Source: Nelumbo lutea (lineage: Eukaryota; Streptophyta; Magnoliopsida; Proteales; Nelumbonaceae). Taken from it: a DNA stretch of 64,000 bases. The position numbers and the translations under genes are program-made. The DNA lies in the NCBI GenBank assembly GCA_022828595.1, contig JAKGHH010000001.1, forward strand, positions 206,293,813-206,357,812, written 5' to 3'. Below the pieces are notes generated by a model, which made no database searches, was not told the DNA's origin, and saw only the letters and a program-made list of their open reading frames with translations. Of the stretch, positions 58,890 to 64,000 are shown one piece after another; position 1 is the stretch's first letter; each line of letters starts with the position of its first letter.

Positions 58890-59519
58890 TGATGGTGTGC
58901 AATCTGGTTGCTCCCAGCTGGATGGCAGCTCGAACATCGGTTGCTTAGCTAGCCGGTTGAACTGCAAGGAAGAGAAGCTCAGGGAACCTGGGGTCGCTTA
59001 CCTGGCGTGGCCACTCCAATGCTTAAGTTAGTAACTGATTGTGTGCAAGCTGAAATCTTGGGAGTATGAGAAACTAGTAAGCAGTAAATCGCGCATACCT
59101 TGTACCACTGGGATTGATGCCTTATATAGGTAAGTTGTCGTGGGTCTCATGAAACACTCTGAGATCCTTGGCCCACACTGCTAGGGGTCCATTCCGCATC
59201 GGGAGGTGGATATCGTGCTATCCGATAAGGTTTGTCATGTCCGTCCAATCCAGGAGGGATGAGGATAAGACCCACAATCATGCGGCATGATCCCAAAGAG
59301 CTTAGAGACAGCTGGCAAGCTTCTAGAAGTCCTCTACATGTCACCTCGGTAGTAAGGGGCACCACGAGCTGCTCGGACCTCGGTCCTAGCCAAGATGACT
59401 GAGGTACCCGAGGTGACTTGTCCTACTAAAGTGGCAGTAGGTGCTGAGTTGATGTCCAGTCATCAGGTCGAGTCCACGTGTCCACTATTTACTAGGTCTG
59501 GCCAAATCACCCCTCATCA
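58890..59519 (-). repeat. Gypsy-3 5' LTR
   Basis: A 630-bp LTR, TGATGGTGTG to CCTCATCA. Minus-strand TATATAAG at 59121-59128. Partner of 45497-46108. Confidence 0.88.
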
Positions 59520-59989
59520 AAAACCTTGTTGCTTCACCCAATGTTTTTTATGCCTTAAGGCAATGGCTAATTTTATTAAGAATGAAATTATAAGTATCCT
59601 TTATATGTATTCTAAACTTCGAGAAGTAGACATTTCGATCCGTCAATTATCTATAGCATGTAAAGTCTTCATGTACAACTTTAAACATTCTAAAATCTCA
59701 AAACTATCATCCTTTCTATGTTTTTGTGGTAACCCAAGTGATCAATAAAAAATAAAATAGAGCCATTAATAATAGGTCAAAGATTGCGTTTCATGTACTA
59801 TTCTTTCTATGCTTTTGTGATAAACCTGGTGATTCATGATAATATAATAGTAAAAGAAGTCACCTTTGTTGTTCTAGTGGCAATAGTTTTACAACACCAT
59901 AATGTAAGGTTGTTAGAGGAATCATATATCATCCCAACTATAGGGTATTGTGTTACAACACTGTAATGTAAGGTTGTTATTGTGTTAAA
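59520..59989. other. AT-rich spacer between Gypsy-3 and Copia-2
   Basis: No gene. It has an imperfect direct repeat: CTTTCTATGTTTTTGTGGTAA near 59713 and CTTTCTATGCTTTTGTGATAA near 59802. A second, closer pair shares ACAACAC..TAATGTAAGGTTGTTA near 59891 and 59954. Confidence 0.5.
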
Positions 59990-61268
59990 ACTGAGGAGTT
60001 CGCCCCTATTTATAGTCTTCTTTGGATCAACCTCCTAATCTAATTAGGAGAGAATTTCTTGATGCAAATCTAATATTTGGATATGGAATCTTAAATGGAT
60101 AAGACTTATCTTATCCTTTCAACTAATCCTAATAAGATTATAAATCGGATCTTGCCTCCATTTATTTAACTAATTTAAGCCCAATTCGAATTGGGCTTTA
60201 GGCCCATTAAGCCTATGTGCTCACTTATTCCTTAACCTGTTGCCCAGTTGGCTCTCTTTGTACGGCGTGAGGACGCAAACATTGATCTACACATCAGCCA
60301 CATGGGTTCAGCCCGACCTTTGTTACAAGGCCTGGCCGAATTCACTGTAGGGACAATGAACCCTTGAATCCATCACCATGCACTCTTAATGGGCCCCACA
60401 TTTACACTAAATGGTCTTGGGTCCAGTCACCTTATGAAAACCCAAGGACTGTGGGCAGATGCAAGATTAACCCATCAGGTGTTACCCTTAATGGTCTTAC
60501 ACTTAACCTCTCAGCCCATAATGATCAAACACTGCTTGACAAAAGAGGACCTCTCCTTCGGCTGCAAGATACAGTGATGCACTCTCTACTCACATGGATC
60601 CCGGGAGTTAAAACCTTTTGAAACCATAATATAATATATATATATATATTTTGCAAAACAAGTCTCAACGTTTGAAATCAACTGTCGACAGTTTAGGTTT
60701 CCATTAGAGAGAGTGCATTCCTCGATCATTCACTTTGTCCAAAAAGGGGCTGATCCTATCACTACGATCACCCATTCAGGTGAATTCTTGGACTGTCCTA
60801 ACATACCCAGGTTTTGACCCCCTCTAAGGATCTCACTAATTGGTATATCAAAAACAGCCCAATCTGACACCTAGTGTAGTACCATAATCGAGTCTAGGGG
60901 TCATGTGTAACATTCCAGTTTTGCCCATCTATATCCAAGGTCCAAGGCAATATTAGAATTTGGTCTGGTTCAGAATTTCAAGAAAACCCACACTGCATGT
61001 ACCTCGGGTCTCACCCTGGTAGCTAAGATAAGCCACCCCAACCAACTTGGCAGCACATCAGTGTTAGCCTTGACAGGATAAATCTCTCCAGATCTATCCA
61101 ATGGCTGTGAAAATTCTAAAATAACACGAGTCTCATAAGTGTCCAGTTTAAGGGAATTACACAGAAACACACTACAATGACATGAATCAATTATGCACTT
61201 TATTCAATTACAATAAATGTCAAAAGATACATCAATCTTATTAGAGCTAAGGGCATAACTGTCTAACA
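59990..61268 (-). repeat. Copia-2 3' LTR, left part missing
   Basis: Starts TGTTAGACAG on the minus strand at 61268 and matches the solo LTR and the Copia-1 LTR for about 1280 bases. It then gives way to unrelated DNA at about 59990, so the last 500-650 bases are absent. Confidence 0.8.
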
Positions 61269-61439
61269 GCTCACACTTGCACTTAGGTTCAATTGGGTAC
61301 AAGCCGGAGTCCCATACTTTTCATGTGTTTTTCAAACGATTTCTGTGTTAGTGGCTAGTTAATGGGTCTGCTACATTTTTTGCTAATGTTACCATTTAGC
61401 ATCAATCTCCCGTACATCCAGTATTGTCACACAATAGTG

Positions 61440-62420
61440 GAATGGGTGATGTGTTGAATTCCATATTCTATAATGAACACCTTCATTCATTAGGCAGCCT
61501 CACTTATGGCAATGTGCTTAGCTTGGGTTATGGATTGTTATTTTTACTACTCAGGACCCCCATCGTGAAGATGTAACTATATCTAAACATTTTATCGTCT
61601 GGGTCTAACTAGAAGTCGATATCACTATACCCGACAATCTGTAGTGAACTACCATCAAATACCAAACTAAACTCTTTTGTCCTTTGAAGGTATTTTAGTA
61701 TGTGTTTCACACAACTGTCCAGTGCTCTTGACCTGGTTAGACTGAAACCTACTTACCACACTCGCTGCCCGATCAATGTCAGGCTAAGTGCATAGCATGA
61801 CATACATGATGCTCCCTACGGCAGAGGCATAGGGAACTTCCTTCATGCCCTCAATCTCCTCAGGTGTCTTGGGAGACATACCCTTGGAGAGAGTGACTCT
61901 GTGCCTGAAAGGAACATTTCCTTTCTTGAAGTTCTCCATATTGCATCTCTTTACAATTTTTTCAATGTACGTAGATTGGGATAATCCTATTATCCTTTTC
62001 GATTTATCTCTATAGAGTTGAAGTCCCAAGATATTGGTGGCTTCTCCAAGATCTTTCATGGAGAATTGCTATGAAAGCCACACTTTTACCGTAGTTAACA
62101 TTCCTACATCATTCCCAATGAATAGAATGTCATCTACATACAAAACCAAGAACGTAACGTTATCTCCACTGGTCTTCCTGTAAACATAGGGTTTATCCGG
62201 ATTTTGCTCAAAGTCAAACTGTTTGACAGTAGAGTCAAACCGGATGTTCCAACTCCTAGAAGCCTGTTTCAGTCCATATATGGATCGGTTAAGTTTGCAT
62301 TACCATGTGTTCCTGACCTGGAACAATGAATCCTTGCAGTTGTTGCATATAGGTATTTTCAGTAAGATCTCCATTCAGGAACGTGGTTTTGACATCCATT
62401 TGCCAAATCTCGTAGTTATG
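61440..62420 (-). pseudogene. Copia-2 reverse transcriptase and RNase H remnants
   Basis: 61784-62059 matches the Copia-1 block (MKDLGEATNILGLQL, YASAVGSIMYVMLCT). Near 62130 the catalytic motif reads YVDDILFIGND, intact here, unlike in Copia-1. RNase H traces run to about 61440. Stops and frame changes show it is inactive, and about 180 bases of the RT present in Copia-1 seem missing near 62420. Confidence 0.82.
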
Positions 62421-64000
62421 GTATGTTGTAAATCCACTTGCAACCAATTTCTTTCACCCCAAAGGGTGGTTCCACAAGAGTCCAGACCTTTTTGGTATTC
62501 ATCGAGTCCATCTCGGCTTTCATGGCATCTACCCACTTTAGGGAATCTATATCCAACATAGCTTCCGTAAAAGTTGTGGGAACCTCCTCATTTGTCGTGG
62601 CTTCCACTAAATAACTTTCTTGATCACAGTCGTAACGAACTGGAGGCCTGGATACCCGGGTAGACCTTCTAGGTTGAGTATCTGGAGCTTGTGGGACATC
62701 TCCCACTACTCTTGGGCTTCCTCTCATCAAGAACAACTTCTTGCTGAAGATTCTTCAGAATGTAATCTTCTTATAAGAAATAGGCATTTTAACTGCAAAA
62801 CACCTTTTGTTCTTTTGGATCATAGAATAGGTAACCTACAGAGCATTTGGGGTAACCTATAAATAGGCAACACCTGGTCTTAGATTCCAAATTATCAGCA
62901 TTGGTTCTTTTAACATGTGTCGAACAACCCCAAATCTTCAAGTGTCTCACACTTGATTTCTTACCGGTCCAAAGCTCATAGGGAGTCCTCGGAAAGGAAT
63001 TAGTTGGAACCTGGTTCAACATGTAAATTGCAATTTCCAATGCGTATCCCCAAAAGCATGTAGGTAATTCTAAGTGGATGAGAAGTGATCGAATCATATC
63101 CAATAGAGTCTAGTTCTTCCTCTCCGATACACCGTTTAACTACGGTGTAGCGGGAGGGGCTAATTGTGATACTATCCCATTGTCCTTTAAGTAGTCCCTG
63201 AATTCGTCAAAGAGATACTCACCACCTCGATCTGATCGAAGGGCTTTAATTTCTCTCCCTAACTGTTTCTAGACTTCTTGTCTAAACTCCTTGAACTTTC
63301 AAAGGGTTTAGACTTATATCTCATTTGGTACACGTAACCATACCGAGAAGAATCATCGGTAATGGTTATAAAATAAATGTGTTGATTATGTGTCATAACA
63401 TTCAGGGGACCGCATACATCAGTATGTATAAGGTCAAGTGTGCCTGTAGATCTTTCAAGCTTACCATTAAATGGCAGCTTCATCATCTTACCCTGAAGGC
63501 AAGGTTCATAGGTTGGAAGAACTTCTATGGTTAGAAAATCCCAAGGACCATCCTTTACCAACCTTGTGATATGATCTATGTTAATGTGGTCAAGTCGACA
63601 ATGCCACAGGCATGTGGGACTAACTATATCATGAATTCTTTACTTGGGGATTATTTCCAATGTAGTTTCGGTGATGTTTGTTTCCAGAGAGGGATGGAGA
63701 ACATAGAGACTATTCTCACGTTCCCCATATGCCAGGAATTTGTTATTCCATTTAATAGTGATCACATTACTAAACAAAATAGAATAACCATCCATGCACA
63801 ATTTTGAGACAAAAATCAAATTTCTTCCTAAATTAGATATAAAAAGACAATCTTTTAGTCTAATAATCCTTTATCTGAAAACTAATTCTACTGTGCATAT
63901 GGCCGTAGTTGCAATAATTGCAGAACTACTTCTCCATCACTCAGTCTTCTACTTATCCTGAACCCTTGCAGTGAGTTACACACATGAGTAGAATCCCTAG
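62421..64000 (-). pseudogene. Copia-2 integrase, linker and protease remnants
   Basis: 62416-62736 is the linker and RT start (RRSTRVSRPPVRYDCDQESY). 62789-63103 is the integrase end (LPTCFWGYALEIAIYMLNQVPT, CLFIGYPKCSVGYLFYDP). 63259-63561 is the integrase start (PTYEPCLQGKMMKLPF, LDLIHTDVCGPLN). Protease sequence reaches the window edge. Several frames. Confidence 0.8.

Larger units (their letters stand above)
45497..59519 (-). mobile_element. Gypsy-3: Tat-like Ty3/Gypsy element with nested insertions
   Basis: LTRs 45497-46108 and 58890-59519 flank integrase and RNase H remnants on the minus strand plus a plus-strand extra gene. A solo LTR (49495-51024) and Copia-1 (51480-58607) lie inside. 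Gag, protease and RT are missing, evidently deleted at the Copia junction near 51480. The purine tract near 46109 and the primer-binding region near 58872-58889 give the same direction as the other two. Flanks GGAAC and AAAAC agree at 3 of 5, weak support for a target duplication. Confidence 0.88.
59990..64000 (-). mobile_element. Copia-2: Ty1/Copia element, truncated by the window end
   Basis: Same family as Copia-1. 3' LTR 59990-61268, then RNase H, RT, integrase and protease reading rightwards to the edge, which falls at the protease active-site region (ASTHVCNS-like). The 5' part is outside the window. Confidence 0.88.

Overview
This window is nuclear DNA from a flowering plant. The evidence is two intron-containing plant genes, a plant-type Au SINE, and nested Ty3/Gypsy (Tat-like), Ty1/Copia, L1 and hAT elements. 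The species cannot be read from the sequence. Only two genes look intact: a secreted nepenthesin-like aspartic protease (1887-4031, minus, two exons) and an 11-exon TOM1-like seven-pass membrane protein gene (37571-44375, minus). Both reading frames join across every proposed splice junction. Nearly everything else is decayed mobile DNA.

Layout. 1-7480: gene-poor DNA with the protease gene, a 304-bp MITE with a 10-bp duplication, and a long hairpin repeat. 7484-16822: Gypsy-1 (minus), with a 1953-bp solo Copia LTR inside its right LTR. 17906-28394: Gypsy-2 (minus), the best preserved element. 28395-35710: an L1 LINE (plus) cut in its zinc-knuckle region by a 3.3-kb hAT transposon (31839-35146). 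35782-36024: a 91-bp duplication and a TA run. 37571-44375: the TOM1-like gene, whose introns carry a LINE tail, an Au SINE, a second probable SINE, a MITE and a 104-bp tandem repeat. 45497-59519: Gypsy-3 (minus), containing a solo LTR (49495-51024) and a Copia element (51480-58607). 59990-64000: a second Copia element of the same family, running off the window.

The most interesting system is in the Gypsy elements. Gypsy-2 and Gypsy-3 carry, between the integrase and the 3' LTR, an opposite-strand gene with its own TATAAATA box about 180 bp before the ATG, introns with good splice sites, and a domain resembling Transposase_28 (putative gypsy-type transposon). Gypsy-1 keeps only the coiled-coil part of this gene. 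Antisense extra ORFs are known in Tat-lineage elements. The matching TATA spacing, matching intron positions and different module losses seen here deserve a closer look.
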